Shown: positions 1-9,477 of the stretch, in pieces
Layout of the letters: each line of letters begins with the position of its first letter
Numbering within the stretch: position 1 is the stretch's first letter
Assembly: GCF_013032455.1 (NCBI RefSeq)
Contig: NZ_WQCF01000012.1
Span: 1-64,000, forward strand
DNA from: Ruegeria atlantica
Lineage (GTDB): Bacteria; Pseudomonadota; Alphaproteobacteria; Rhodobacterales; Rhodobacteraceae
Length of the DNA stretch: 64,000 bases
Direction of reading: 5' to 3'
Notes under the pieces: generated by a model
Database searches by the model: none
Told to the model about the DNA's origin: nothing
What the model saw: only the letters and a program-made list of their open reading frames with translations
Program-made: the position numbers and the translations under genes

Positions 1-557
1 AAGACTTCTTTCTGGGGTCAACAGCCGCTCTCGTCGTGCGCCACGCTCGGTGCTCGGTGCATGTGCTCCGCGTGTAAACCTTACCGACGTACCAAGTTGC
101 CCAAATCGCCCTGTGAATATCTTCTGTGATAGTCACGGGGCTGGCAAACGCCCCAGGAAAATAGCAGCAACCTGTCAATTCAACCTAACTCTTGCGGGTT
201 CTGGAATATAGGTGAGGCCGTGCCCGCACGGTAATTTTCGTGCTCGCCTGTCACTCGCGACCCTGTGAGGAAAATACGCCCGATAGGGTGCCTTCACTCG
301 CTGCACAGCTAGAAGTCGCAAAAACGCTCCTTCGTTGATGTTTTGGCTTTAAAACTCCAATGCTTAGTTCTGAGCGTTCTGCTTTTGGTCCGAATGCTGG
401 CTGGGATTTGCTGACCATTCCGCGCATTGGTTGTACCCGGACTGTTGGCAAGTTCTACACCAACCTCCCAGGTTTTACATTGAACGGCAAAGAATGCCTT
501 TGTCGCCGACACCGGTAAGTATAACAGATTATAAAGAGATTCTGCGAGCCGAACGGA
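1..557. other. Gene-free leader region, content unexplained
   Basis: I recognise no gene in this stretch. A plus-strand frame is open from the window edge to about 214 but shows no family I know, so it could be the tail of a gene outside the window. Two short, mutually overlapping minus-strand frames lie between about 251 and 512; their proteins (66-67 residues, rich in Lys, Arg, Thr and Ser) have no visible domain and no convincing ribosome binding site. The segment just before 558 is A/T-rich and probably holds the promoter of the oxidoreductase. Confidence 0.5.
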
Positions 558-1901
558 ATGAAAGCGACTATGCCACTACATGAATCTGGGGCTGCTCATC
601 CTCAAGATAAAGCCGAAGGGGTGTATTGGCTTCAGGATTTGCCTTCGCCCAGTGCGCGCCCAGAAGTCCCTTTGCAGAAGGTCGATGTCGCCATTGTCGG
701 ATCTGGATATACCGGACTGAATGCGGCATTGGTGACGGCCCGGGCGGGAAGATCGACGTTGGTCCTTGATGCAAACGACGTTGGCTGGGGCTGCAGCACA
801 AGAAACGGTGGCCAGATCAGCACCAGTATCAAGCCTGATTTTGAGAAACTCAGCGCGCGTTACGGGCCAGAGAGAGCCAGAGGTATTCGCCAAGAAGGCA
901 TTAATGCTCTGAACTGGATTGATGATTTCCTTCGAACTGAGCGGATCAATTGCGGTTTCGTGCGATGCGGACGGTATCATGCGGCCCATACCCCTAGGCA
1001 CTATGAAGGGCTGGTGCGCCTTGCAGAAAAGCTGAACAAGACCGAAGGTGCGGATGCTTATGCGGTTCCGCGGGACGAACAGCATCGTGAACTAGGGTCG
1101 CGCGTCTACTTTGGCGGAGTCGTCTACCCGCATCATGCTTCCCTGGATCCTGCGAGGTATCACCGTGGCTTGTTGGAAAAAGCGATAGAGGCTGGTGTAC
1201 ATGTCACAGGCAATTGCCGGGTCGATACGGTAGAGAAAAACCCCAATGGATTCCTTTTGCAAACATCGAAAGGCGTGGTGCAAACACGAGATGTAGTGGT
1301 CGCCACTGGCGGTTACAGCGGGCCACTTTGCAAATGGTTGCAGCGCCGCATTATCCCGATTGGCAGCTATATCATTGCAACTGATCCTCTGCCCGCGTCC
1401 TTGTTGGATGAGTTGTTGCCAACGAACCGTATCGTCAACGACACCTGCAAGGTTGTCTATTACTACCGAACTTCTCCTGACAGGACGCGTATTCTGTTTG
1501 GGGGGCGTGTCTCAGCCAAAGAAACCGACCCATCCGTGAGTGGTCCGAAATTGCATGCTGATATGTGCCGGATTTTCCCGCAGCTGGCCTCTTACGGATT
1601 CTCAAATTCTTGGACTGGTACTGTGGGATATACCTTTGATGAGCTGCCTCATATCGGGGTTCATGACGGCGTGCACTATTCGATGGGGTATTGTGGTACA
1701 GGTGTGTCTTTGGCCAGTTATTTGGGTATGCGGGTTGGACAGAAGATTCTTGGCAAGGCCGCGGGTAAAACTGCCTTGGACGGGTTACCCTTTCCCACCC
1801 GACCGCTGTATCGCGGCAATCCATGGTTTCTGCCCGCTGCCGTGACCTGGTACAGGTGGATCGACAAAATCCAATACAGGCAAGCCAGCCGCATGAAATG
1901 A
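558..1901 (+). CDS. FAD-dependent amine oxidoreductase, PuuB/DadA-like
   Basis: This 447-residue protein belongs to the DAO family that includes gamma-glutamylputrescine oxidase (PuuB) and related cytosolic flavoenzymes that oxidise primary or secondary amines. The FAD-binding glycine motif GSGYTG is at residues 48-53, followed by the family-typical GWGCSTRNGGQ block at 76-86, which fits PuuB-type proteins. The C-terminal part carries the second conserved flavin region (GTVGYTFDELPHIG, then GYCGTGVSLA). The length is normal for the family. It stands alone: no glutamylpolyamine synthetase, aldehyde dehydrogenase or transporter lies beside it, so the substrate is not set by context. The first ATG is used; a second ATG twelve bases downstream is possible. 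Family is confident, substrate is not. Confidence 0.85.
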   Translation: MKATMPLHESGAAHPQDKAEGVYWLQDLPSPSARPEVPLQKVDVAIVGSGYTGLNAALVTARAGRSTLVLDANDVGWGCSTRNGGQISTSIKPDFEKLSARYGPERARGIRQEGINALNWIDDFLRTERINCGFVRCGRYHAAHTPRHYEGLVRLAEKLNKTEGADAYAVPRDEQHRELGSRVYFGGVVYPHHASLDPARYHRGLLEKAIEAGVHVTGNCRVDTVEKNPNGFLLQTSKGVVQTRDVVVATGGYSGPLCKWLQRRIIPIGSYIIATDPLPASLLDELLPTNRIVNDTCKVVYYYRTSPDRTRILFGGRVSAKETDPSVSGPKLHADMCRIFPQLASYGFSNSWTGTVGYTFDELPHIGVHDGVHYSMGYCGTGVSLASYLGMRVGQKILGKAAGKTALDGLPFPTRPLYRGNPWFLPAAVTWYRWIDKIQYRQASRMK

Positions 1902-1999
1902 CGGTCGTCGGCAAGTATCCGGCGTATTTACCCTAACTTCGGCAATATGGAGCCAATCGAGAAGAACGTTCTCTTACAGCGCTTTTGGGGAAGGTGAGA

Positions 2000-2075
<76 letters not shown>

Positions 2076-2215
2076 ATCAAGGTACTGCCGAAGCAGTGGA
2101 CGGACGTTTATGAGACGATGGCGGACAGTGCAAGTCCAAAAATGGAAAAAGCTAAAAACTTTCCAACCTACGTCGGGGGCGACATGAGGCGGCAGCTGGC
2201 CGCCTCTTGCCGGTT

Positions 2216-2542
2216 TTAGTTTTCGTCTTCCGACGACATGTCAGTGATATCGTCCAACGAGACCTTATCATTGTCTTCGTCATCATCGTCCAACAGATCA
2301 TCATCCAGATCGACATCGACATTGTCGTCATCATCCAGAACCAGATCGTCCTCCGACGCGCTCTCACGCGCTTTGGCCGAGGCTGCATCTTCTGCATCTG
2401 CGGCGATCATTCGGCTTTTGCCGGTCTCAAGCTCCACGATCTCGCCAGTGTAGGGGCTAACGATCGGGTCCTTGTTCAGGTCATAAAACCGCTTGCCAGT
2501 GGTCGGGCAAACGCGCTTTACACCCCATTCTTCCTTGGGCAT
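2216..2542 (-). CDS. FYDLN acid domain protein (TIGR02300 family)
   Basis: A 108-residue protein of the alphaproteobacterial TIGR02300 family. The N-terminal 35 residues hold the diagnostic segment (CPTTGKRFYDLNKDP near residues 12-26), with one Cys and aromatic residues resembling half of a zinc-ribbon-like fold. From about residue 62 onward the chain is nearly all Asp/Glu/Ser with long Asp runs, encoded by GAT/GAC-rich low-complexity DNA. The role of the family is unknown; a small cytoplasmic acidic protein is all the sequence shows. It is a single gene lying next to tRNA-Ala on the same strand. Confidence 0.9.
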   Translation of the reverse strand: MPKEEWGVKRVCPTTGKRFYDLNKDPIVSPYTGEIVELETGKSRMIAADAEDAASAKARESASEDDLVLDDDDNVDVDLDDDLLDDDDEDNDKVSLDDITDMSSEDEN

Positions 2543-2642
2543 CTCAAATCCCCTTGATATCAGGTGAGTCGTAGTAATGATTCAGGTCACGTGCCACATG
2601 CAGCGGGCACTGTCAAAGCCTTTGAGCAGGAGAAACAGGCAT

Positions 2643-3338
2643 ATGGGAGATCACGCACTGCCCGGCAGGCCTCCGGTGGCGCTGACGCTGCGAAAATCGG
2701 CGCGGGCACGGCGCATCAGTCTGCGAATTTCGCAATTGGATGGACGGGTTACACTGACTTACCCACAGGGTGTGCCCGAGGCCGAGGCACTGAGTTTCGC
2801 CCGAACGAAAGAGGACTGGATACGCCAACATCTGCAGGATCGTCCCGACCCGGCGGTGGTTCAATTCGGTCGGTCCATTCCCGTCGAGGGGGTCGAGCGG
2901 CGAATCGTTCCAGCGTCTGGCCGACGGGTCCAACTGCATGCCGATGAGATCGCGGTTCCCGAAGGGGCGGAGGCAAGACGTCTTGCCCGATTTCTCAAAG
3001 AGTTGGCGCGGGATCGTTTGACCGGAGCCTGCGATGATTACGCGGCGATGTTGGGTCAGTCTTATTCCAGCCTGACGATCCGCGATACCAGATCCCGCTG
3101 GGGATCGTGCAGTTCTGCCGGGGTGCTTATGTTCTCATGGCGGTTGATCCTCGCCCCACCCGAGATTCTGCATTATGTGGCCGCGCATGAGGTGGCACAT
3201 CTGGTTGAAATGAACCATTCGCGTGCCTTTTGGAAACAGGTGGAACGGATATTCGGTGACTGCCGAACGCAACGGCGTTGGCTGGGCGACAATGGGGCGG
3301 TATTGCATCAGTACCGATTTGACGCTGCAGTGAGTTGA
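2643..3338 (+). CDS. YgjP-like zinc metallopeptidase (DUF45, SprT-type)
   Basis: A 231-residue protein of the YgjP/DUF45 family, in the M48/SprT metallopeptidase clan. The zinc motif HEVAHLVEMNHS begins near residue 182, preceded by the typical RDTRSRWGSCSS block; the C-terminus has the usual WLGDNG-type segment. The frame is open further upstream to 2577, but the ATG at 2643 has a good AGGAG nine bases before it and begins at the usual N-terminus, so I chose it. Cytosolic, with no signal peptide. The substrate of the family is not established. It lies divergently from the FYDLN gene. Confidence 0.85.
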   Translation: MGDHALPGRPPVALTLRKSARARRISLRISQLDGRVTLTYPQGVPEAEALSFARTKEDWIRQHLQDRPDPAVVQFGRSIPVEGVERRIVPASGRRVQLHADEIAVPEGAEARRLARFLKELARDRLTGACDDYAAMLGQSYSSLTIRDTRSRWGSCSSAGVLMFSWRLILAPPEILHYVAAHEVAHLVEMNHSRAFWKQVERIFGDCRTQRRWLGDNGAVLHQYRFDAAVS

Positions 3339-3351
3339 CCCAGCGCATATT

Positions 3352-3361
3352 TGTGATCACA
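3352..3361. promoter_or_regulatory. Perfect 10-bp dyad upstream of the GntR gene
   Basis: TGTGATCACA is a perfect palindrome ending eight bases before the ATG of the GntR regulator. GntR/FadR-type proteins commonly bind short dyads at their own promoters, so autoregulation is a reasonable inference, but the word is short and could occur by chance. Confidence 0.3.
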
Positions 3362-3368
3362 TGAGGGT

Positions 3369-4016
3369 ATGTTGACTGCACGTCCTTCAGAATCGCAGAC
3401 TGCCACGCATGATAAGGTCTATCGCGCCCTGCGTTCACGTATCATGCACGGAGAGATGGCACCGGGGCAGGCGCTGACCTTGCGGGGGATTGGCAAGGAA
3501 TTCGGTGTCTCGATGACACCCGCGCGTGAGGCTGTGCGACGGCTGGCGGCCGAAGGCGCGTTGTTCCTGTCGACTTCGGGCCGTGTCTCAACACCCGAGC
3601 TGACCAATGACCGGATCGAGGAACTGGCGGCCCTGCGCGCATTGCTTGAGGTCGAGCTGGCTAGCCGGGCGTTGCCGAGGGCGCATATGGCACTGATCGA
3701 CCGGCTGCAGAGCATCAACATGAACGTGGCCGAGATGGTGACTAAGCGCGATGCTGTCGGCTATATCCGTACCAATCTGGAATTTCACCGCACGCTGTAT
3801 CTGCGGGCGCAGGCCCCGGCCATGCTGGCGATTGCTGAAACCGTTTGGTTGCAACTTGGCCCCACCATGCGTGCGCTCTACGGGCGATTGCGGCGCACCG
3901 ATCCGCCGCATAACCACAAGCTGATCATCGCAGCTTTGCAAGCCGGGGACGAACCCGGATTGCGGCTGGCCGTTCGCTCGGACGTGACGCAGGGCCTGCG
4001 GCTGCTGGTAAGCTGA
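3369..4016 (+). CDS. GntR family regulator (FCD-type)
   Basis: A 215-residue transcription factor. Residues 12-75 form the GntR winged helix-turn-helix (LRSRIMHGEMAPGQALT, then the FGVSMTPAREAVRRLAAEG recognition region). The rest is an all-helical FCD/VanR-type effector domain with the Asp/His-type metal or carboxylate ligand pattern (EFHRTLYLRAQ). It probably senses a small carboxylate or amino acid, but no adjacent catabolic operon identifies the ligand. It starts 30 bases after the metallopeptidase gene, behind a TGTGATCACA dyad. Confidence 0.88.
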   Translation: MLTARPSESQTATHDKVYRALRSRIMHGEMAPGQALTLRGIGKEFGVSMTPAREAVRRLAAEGALFLSTSGRVSTPELTNDRIEELAALRALLEVELASRALPRAHMALIDRLQSINMNVAEMVTKRDAVGYIRTNLEFHRTLYLRAQAPAMLAIAETVWLQLGPTMRALYGRLRRTDPPHNHKLIIAALQAGDEPGLRLAVRSDVTQGLRLLVS

Positions 4017-4127
4017 GCGGCTTGTTGCCGAAGCCCTGAAATTGCGTCTGAACGGCTTTGTCGTAGTGGCTTGGAGGTTAGGTCTGGGTTACTCTGGACC
4101 AAACCACAACAAGAGCAGATTTCAGTC

Positions 4128-5255
4128 ATGATCAATCGACGGACATTTTCCTTAGGGCTCGGGGCGACCCTTTTCTCCGCCTGTTCCACTGGTGCCCCCA
4201 CAAGCGCCCCAGCCACGCGGATGCGGGCGGTGCCCAATGCAGGATGGGATGCTTGGGTGGCTGGGTTCAAGGGTCGCGCGGCGTCGCAGGGTATTTCGCA
4301 GAACACTCTGAATCGCGCCTTTCAGGGGGCCGGGTATTTGCCTGACGTGATCGAGCGCGACCGCAATCAGGTCGAATTCAAACGCTCGCTTGAAGATTAC
4401 CTGGCGATTGCGGCGTCGGATGAACGGATCGAGACCGGAAAGCAGATGCTGGTGCGCCACGCAGGCACCCTGTCGCAGATCGAGGCGAAGTATGGCGTCG
4501 ATAAAGAAGTCGTAGTGGCGGTTTGGGGGCTGGAAAGCCGATATGGCGCGCGGCGCGGCGATGTGCCAGTAATCTCGGCAACGTCTACGCTGGCTTACGA
4601 CGGGCGACGCGGGGCGTTTTTCGAGAAGCAATTGATCGCAGCCCTGAAGATCATTCAAGAGGGCGACACGACGTCCGACAAAATGACAGGTAGCTGGGCC
4701 GGAGCGATGGGGCACACCCAGTTCATTCCCACATCATACCTTGCCTATGCTGTGGATTTCACCGGTGACGGGCGGCGGGATATTTGGTCGGATGACCCCA
4801 CGGATTCCTTGGCGTCAACCGCAGCTTATCTGGCGCGCGCAGGCTGGGTGCGGGGACAACCTTGGGGTGGAGAGGTGGGAACCGTGTCGGGTACACCTGT
4901 CGCGATGTTGCAACCGCAAAAGCCCGGGCCGCGTATCGCCGTGTTTCGGAATTTCCAGGTGATCAAGCGCTACAATAACTCAGACAGCTACGCGATTGGC
5001 GTCGGGCATTTGTCTGATCGAATTGCGGGTGGTGCACCGTTCAAGGCATCATTCGGACCGGATGCCACGGGTCTGACGCTGGAAGATCGTAAGGAGCTTC
5101 AGCGTCGTCTGACCTCGGCGGGGTACGATACACAGGGTGCGGATGGGGTGATCGGCAACAACACCAAATCCGCCATCAGCGCCTATCAGCGCGCCAATGG
5201 GCTGCCGGTGACCAGTGAACCCTCTGTCGCGCTTTTACGACAATTGGGAGGCTGA
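4128..5255 (+). CDS. Lytic murein transglycosylase, MltB family, lipoprotein
   Basis: A 375-residue MltB-type (SLT_2) lytic transglycosylase that cleaves the MurNAc-GlcNAc bond to give 1,6-anhydro ends. The N-terminus combines a twin-arginine-like RRTFSLG with a lipobox (LFSAC, Cys19), so it is probably a Tat- or Sec-exported outer-membrane lipoprotein. The catalytic Glu is in WGLESRYG (about residue 136); downstream blocks GSWAGAMGHTQFIPTSY and DGDGRRDIWSDDP-type segments are standard. A peptidoglycan-binding domain (PG_binding_1) occupies roughly residues 305-375. The frame is open upstream to 4071, but the signal peptide sets the start at 4128. A second member lies at 62143-63306. Confidence 0.9.
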   Translation: MINRRTFSLGLGATLFSACSTGAPTSAPATRMRAVPNAGWDAWVAGFKGRAASQGISQNTLNRAFQGAGYLPDVIERDRNQVEFKRSLEDYLAIAASDERIETGKQMLVRHAGTLSQIEAKYGVDKEVVVAVWGLESRYGARRGDVPVISATSTLAYDGRRGAFFEKQLIAALKIIQEGDTTSDKMTGSWAGAMGHTQFIPTSYLAYAVDFTGDGRRDIWSDDPTDSLASTAAYLARAGWVRGQPWGGEVGTVSGTPVAMLQPQKPGPRIAVFRNFQVIKRYNNSDSYAIGVGHLSDRIAGGAPFKASFGPDATGLTLEDRKELQRRLTSAGYDTQGADGVIGNNTKSAISAYQRANGLPVTSEPSVALLRQLGG

Positions 5256-5258
5256 CGG

Positions 5259-6221
5259 TTACGCCGCCAGCCCTTTTGATCCGATATCCAGGAATTTCTG
5301 GCGGCGGTCCTTAATCAGGGCCGCCGCATCTTTACCATCCAGCTCTTTCAGCATGGCGGCAATTGCCTCGCGGACCGATTCAACCGTAGCAGGACGATCG
5401 CGGTGTGCACCGCCTTTGGGCTCGGCGATGATCTGATCACAAACGCCCAACTTGTGCAGGTCTTGCGCGGTCAGGCGCAGCGCTTCGGCCGCTTCGCGCA
5501 TTTTTTCAGCGTCCTTCCACAGGATCGAGGCACAGCCCTCGGGCGAAATCACCGAATAGACCGAATGCTCCAGCATCGCTACGCGGTTCGCGGTAGCAAA
5601 GGCAACGGCCCCGCCCGAGCCACCTTCGCCGATGATCACCGAAACCAGCGGCACACCGATCTTCAGGCACATCTCGGTTGAACGCGCGATGGCCTCGGAC
5701 TGGCCGCGCTCCTCAGCGCCTTTGCCAGGGTAGGCACCCGCCGTGTCGATCAGGGTGATCACGGGCAGGCCAAAGCGTCCGGCCATCTCCATCAGGCGCA
5801 CAGCCTTGCGATACCCCTCGGGGCGGGCCATTCCGAAATTGCGCTCAATCCGGGATTTGGTGTCGGATCCCTTTTCGTGGCCGATCACCATCACCGGCTG
5901 GTCGTTGAAACGGGCCAGGCCACCGATTACTGCCAGATCATCGGCAAAGTTCCGGTCACCGGCCAGCGGGGTGAACTCTGTGAACAGCGCCTCAACATAA
6001 TCCTGACAATGGGGGCGCTCAGGGTGTCGCGCCACCTGGCATTTCCGCCAGGGGGTCAGATCATCATAAAGCTCTTCCAATAGTTTGGCAGCTTTTGCAT
6101 CCAGCGCGGCGGCTTCTTCGGCAACGTCCATCTCTTCGTTGGCACGGGCAAGCGCTCGCAATTCCTCGGCTTTGCCTTCGATTTCGGCCAGCGGTTTTTC
6201 GAAATCCAGATACTGGGTCAT
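5259..6221 (-). CDS. accA: Acetyl-CoA carboxylase carboxyltransferase subunit alpha
   Basis: AccA, 320 residues, pairs with AccD (not in this window) to move the carboxyl group from biotin-BCCP to acetyl-CoA, giving malonyl-CoA for fatty acid synthesis. The sequence has the AccA start ([15 protein letters not shown]), the segment [21 protein letters not shown], and the oxyanion/CoA-binding region [12 protein letters not shown]. The ATG at 6221 is preceded by GAGAGG, so it is preferred over an in-frame start twelve bases upstream. It ends three bases from the convergent transglycosylase stop. Confidence 0.97.
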   Translation of the reverse strand: MTQYLDFEKPLAEIEGKAEELRALARANEEMDVAEEAAALDAKAAKLLEELYDDLTPWRKCQVARHPERPHCQDYVEALFTEFTPLAGDRNFADDLAVIGGLARFNDQPVMVIGHEKGSDTKSRIERNFGMARPEGYRKAVRLMEMAGRFGLPVITLIDTAGAYPGKGAEERGQSEAIARSTEMCLKIGVPLVSVIIGEGGSGGAVAFATANRVAMLEHSVYSVISPEGCASILWKDAEKMREAAEALRLTAQDLHKLGVCDQIIAEPKGGAHRDRPATVESVREAIAAMLKELDGKDAAALIKDRRQKFLDIGSKGLAA

Positions 6222-6367
6222 GACGCCTCTCAACGCGGAAGTTCTCTGCTATATGACCTGTGGCTGCCCGGGATGCAACTCAGCATGATTTGCGGATGTG
6301 GAATATGGCCACCCGAAAAGGCAAGGAGATTGGTAGGATGCCAAAATCAGCCTTCCGCCGAAGCAGC

Positions 6368-6964
6368 TCAATTTGACAGCAGGACCGGATAAAGCGAGGC
6401 GACCAGTAGCGCCGCCATGGTCCAATTGAACATAACCAATCGGCGCGGGTTGGTCAGAATTCGTGCCATTTGCTGCCCTAGCACGGTCCATGTGCTGACC
6501 GATGGCAAGTTCACTGCACCGAATACCACAGCCACGATCACAATGGCCTGCAACGTATGGTCTGGCGTATAGACCGTGGTAGCCGTCAGGGCCATTGTCC
6601 AGGCCTTGGGGTTGACCCATTGAAAGGCGGCGGCCTGCAAAAAGGTCATGGGGTCGCCTTTGGCCTTCGCGCCCGACGCGGGGGCCGCATGTGCAATCTT
6701 CCACGCGAGGTACAGCAGGTAAAGCACCGAGGCTGCCTTCAGCACCGTATGGCTTATCTGATACCGGTCAAACATCTGCGCCAGACCGGTGCCAACCAGC
6801 AGAACCATGACCGTGAACCCCAGACCGATTCCCAGCATATGCGGGATCGTGCGGCGAAATCCGAAATTGGCGCCCGATGCCATCAGCATCAAGTTGTTCG
6901 GTCCCGGCGTGATGGACGACACAAAGGCAAAGGCAATCAGGGCCAGAAGAATGTCATAGGTCAT
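6368..6964 (-). CDS. LysE/RhtB family amino acid exporter
   Basis: A 198-residue inner-membrane protein of the LysE family with the characteristic first helix and motif SSITPGPNNLMLMASG, and about six membrane helices. Members export amino acids such as lysine, arginine or homoserine/threonine, or their analogues. It is divergent from an Lrp/AsnC regulator with only about 70 bases between them, a typical arrangement in which the regulator controls the exporter. A second ATG nine bases upstream (6973) is possible; neither has a strong ribosome binding site. Substrate cannot be named. Confidence 0.88.
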   Translation of the reverse strand: MTYDILLALIAFAFVSSITPGPNNLMLMASGANFGFRRTIPHMLGIGLGFTVMVLLVGTGLAQMFDRYQISHTVLKAASVLYLLYLAWKIAHAAPASGAKAKGDPMTFLQAAAFQWVNPKAWTMALTATTVYTPDHTLQAIVIVAVVFGAVNLPSVSTWTVLGQQMARILTNPRRLVMFNWTMAALLVASLYPVLLSN

Positions 6965-7037
6965 GCGGCGCATAATTACCGCGCAAGGGGCAAATGAAAT
7001 TGCGTTCTGATGCGTAGCTATAGTATTTTCACAATTA

Positions 7038-7490
7038 ATGACGAAGATTGATCAAATAAATCACCATATATTGCGAGAATTGTCCCGTGATGGCCGTATC
7101 AGCAATCTGGAGCTGGCAGATCGGGTCGGTTTATCCCCCTCGGCTTGCCTACGTCGGGTGCAAGAGCTGGAGCGTGCAGGTGTGATCTCGGGCTATCGTG
7201 CGGTGCTGAACCCATCAGCGCTGGGGGTGGGTTTTGTCGCTTATATCGGTGTTGGTTTGGGAGAGCACACCAAAGCAGCCCAAGAAGGTTTCGAACGCGC
7301 CTTGCAAAATGCATCAGAGGTTGTGGAATGCCACAATATTACCGGCACTATTGAATATCTGTTGCGTGTCGAATGCACCGATCTTCCCGCATACAAAACT
7401 TTTCATACCGAGGTATTGGGAACTCTGCCGCATGTAACTTCGATCACGTCTTACGTGGTCATGGGATCGCCCAAGGACATGCGCGCCTAA
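7038..7490 (+). CDS. Lrp/AsnC family transcriptional regulator
   Basis: A 150-residue Lrp/AsnC regulator: an N-terminal helix-turn-helix (LSRDGRISNLELADRVGLSPSACLRRVQELE is the hallmark region, about residues 13-43) and a C-terminal RAM domain (VEVECHNITGTIEYLLRVE-type strand-helix units) that binds amino acids and forms octamers. It is divergent from the LysE exporter and most likely switches that exporter in response to an amino acid. The gap to the exporter is A/T-rich and must hold both promoters. Confidence 0.92.
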   Translation: MTKIDQINHHILRELSRDGRISNLELADRVGLSPSACLRRVQELERAGVISGYRAVLNPSALGVGFVAYIGVGLGEHTKAAQEGFERALQNASEVVECHNITGTIEYLLRVECTDLPAYKTFHTEVLGTLPHVTSITSYVVMGSPKDMRA

Positions 7491-7607
7491 TGGGCGAGAA
7501 TGTGATCGATTGCCGTCTTGCCCGGTAAATTCTCAGGTCTTACTGTCATCACAAAGGTCAATCAAATGGGGATCAACCCCATCAGAACCAAACTCAGGGA
7601 GATGACC

Positions 7608-8186
7608 ATGACATTCATCCGAACCGGAGCGCTTGCTGCAGCCTTGGCGTTGATCGCTGGGGTGGGCATTTCTGCACCGTTGAAACTGCAACCCGCCAAC
7701 CCGCAGCCCAGCCCGCAGGCCGGGTTGAATGTGAAATACTTCGGTACCGGAAATCAGCACAAGAAGATCCGGGACCTGAGCCAGGCAAAGAGCCTGCTGT
7801 CTCAAGCAAAGCCCGGAGCACCGTTGCGGGGGTTGGATTACAGGGACACCAGCAAGGGTGAGGATGTTATGACGTTCGACGGCGCTTATAATGTTGCCGC
7901 TGAAGTCACGGGGTATATGCGTTTTGATTCACCCGGAATTTACGAGCTCGAAACATGGTCGAACGACGGGATAGAAGCTTGGGTTGGGGGCCAAGAGATA
8001 GGCCGCGTGAACGGTGTTCAGGGTTGTGAAGCCAATCAACGAACCGAGGTGGAAGTGCCGCAAGCCGGGTGGTATCCGTTGAAAATCTTTTATTACCAGA
8101 AACTCGGAACGTCCTGCCTGATGATGAAGTCGGGCAAACAGGGTGAGCGGTTCACCTGGACACCCAACGACGTTTTCGGCCGGTAA
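7608..8186 (+). CDS. Secreted PA14-domain protein
   Basis: A 192-residue exported protein. A clear signal peptide (MTFIRTGALAAALALIAGVGISA, cleaved near residue 23) leads into a proline-rich spacer and then a PA14-like beta-sandwich with the typical blocks YMRFDSPGIYELETWSNDGIEAWVGG and GWYPLKIFYYQ. PA14 domains usually bind carbohydrates and sit in glycosidases or adhesins; here it stands alone. The frame is open further upstream, but AGGGAG at 7596-7601 sets the start at 7608. Ligand unknown; probably periplasmic. Confidence 0.75.
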   Translation: MTFIRTGALAAALALIAGVGISAPLKLQPANPQPSPQAGLNVKYFGTGNQHKKIRDLSQAKSLLSQAKPGAPLRGLDYRDTSKGEDVMTFDGAYNVAAEVTGYMRFDSPGIYELETWSNDGIEAWVGGQEIGRVNGVQGCEANQRTEVEVPQAGWYPLKIFYYQKLGTSCLMMKSGKQGERFTWTPNDVFGR

Positions 8187-8190
8187 AGCA

Positions 8191-8215
8191 AAGGCGCCCC
8201 GCAGGGCGCCTTTTT
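8191..8215 (+). terminator. Rho-independent terminator after the PA14 gene
   Basis: AAGGCGCCC pairs with GGGCGCCTT across a short loop and runs into five T residues. It sits between the convergent PA14 and mcl1 stops and may serve both. Confidence 0.85.
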
Positions 8216-8219
8216 AATG

Positions 8220-9182
8220 TTAGCCGTTGGCGGCGATCAATTCGGCCTGCGCCACTATGACCTCAGCCTGTTTGATCGAGGCGATATCGACCAGGCGGCC
8301 TTTGTAAACGGTGGCACCCTCGCCATTGGCCTTGGCCTGTTCCATCGCGGCCAGAATTTCGCGTGCCTCTGATACAGCTTCGTCTGAGGGGGTAAAGACT
8401 TGATTGGCCAGTGCGATCTGCTTGGGGTGAATTGCCCATTTGCCAACCATACCCAACGTGGCCGAGCGTTTGGCCTGCGCAATGTACCCTTCATCATCCG
8501 AGAAATCGCCGAACGGCCCGTCAACCGGCAGCACGCCATGAGTGCGGCACGCCGCGACGATGGCGGCCTGCGCCCAGTGCCAAGGGTCGGACCAGTGCTT
8601 TTCACCTTCGCGCAGCATATAGTAGTTTTCTTGCGTGCCGCCGATGCCGGTGGTCTGCATTCCCATCGAGGCTGCAAAGTCTGCTGCACCTAGGCTCATT
8701 GCTTGCATCCGTGGCGACGAAGCTGCGATTTCCTCGACATGCGCAATGCCAGCGGCAGATTCGATGATGACCTCGAAGGACACCGGTTTGGTGCGGCCCT
8801 TTGCGCGCTCGATGGCAGTCACCAGCGCGTCCACGGCATAGACATCTTCTGCGCAGCCGACCTTGGGGATCATGATCTGATCCAGACGGTCTCCGGCTTG
8901 TTCAAGCAGATCTACCACATCACGATACCAATAGGGCGTATCCAGGCCGTTGATCCGCACCGACATATATTTGCTGCCCCAATCGACCGTATTCAACGCC
9001 TCGATCACATTGGCGCGGGCGACGTCCTTGTCCGAGGGTGCAACCGAGTCTTCAAGGTCCAGGTTGATTACATCTGCTGCCGATGCAGCCATTTTCGGGA
9101 ACAGCTTGGTATTTGACCCAGGCCCGAACAGCTGACAGCGGTTAGGGCGCGCAGGGGCGGCGGGTTGAAGGCGAAAGCTCAT
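8220..9182 (-). CDS. mcl1: L-malyl-CoA/beta-methylmalyl-CoA lyase
   Basis: A 320-residue HpcH/HpaI-type lyase very close in sequence and length to Mcl1 of Rhodobacter sphaeroides. It reversibly splits L-malyl-CoA to acetyl-CoA plus glyoxylate and beta-methylmalyl-CoA to propionyl-CoA plus glyoxylate, working in the ethylmalonyl-CoA pathway of acetyl-CoA assimilation. Visible family features are SAADVINLDLEDSVAP, the metal-binding Glu in FEVIIESAAGI and the Asp in SLGAADFAASMG, and the characteristic VGKWAIHPKQ near the C-terminus. It is a single gene divergent from dgcN across 295 bases; in related genomes the gene is also often isolated. Confidence 0.95.
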   Translation of the reverse strand: MSFRLQPAAPARPNRCQLFGPGSNTKLFPKMAASAADVINLDLEDSVAPSDKDVARANVIEALNTVDWGSKYMSVRINGLDTPYWYRDVVDLLEQAGDRLDQIMIPKVGCAEDVYAVDALVTAIERAKGRTKPVSFEVIIESAAGIAHVEEIAASSPRMQAMSLGAADFAASMGMQTTGIGGTQENYYMLREGEKHWSDPWHWAQAAIVAACRTHGVLPVDGPFGDFSDDEGYIAQAKRSATLGMVGKWAIHPKQIALANQVFTPSDEAVSEAREILAAMEQAKANGEGATVYKGRLVDIASIKQAEVIVAQAELIAANG

Positions 9183-9477
9183 CTGGACCTCGTGCGAGTA
9201 AGGAAATTACAATTTTCTTGCGTATTGAGGTATTAAATTGCGCAACTATACGCAAGTATCTTTGTGCAGATGCGGCATTGCGTTCGCAGCATCTGCTGCA
9301 GGATGCGCCAAGACCGGTGATTAAATTATAATCACTGTGAAAACTTGAAAGATACTTGCAGCATTTTGCGATAATGCGGGAAAATCTCCCATTCGTCCGA
9401 ATGATGTCGGATGAAAACGCGAAGCACTCGTCGAACACGTCCCATAGGCTAGGTTGGAATCAAAGGAGTAAACCGCA

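Noticed and set aside
2238-2453. Ser-rich open frame and low-complexity repeat
   Set aside because: It is the opposite strand of the Asp-rich tail of the FYDLN protein; GAT/GAC runs explain it.
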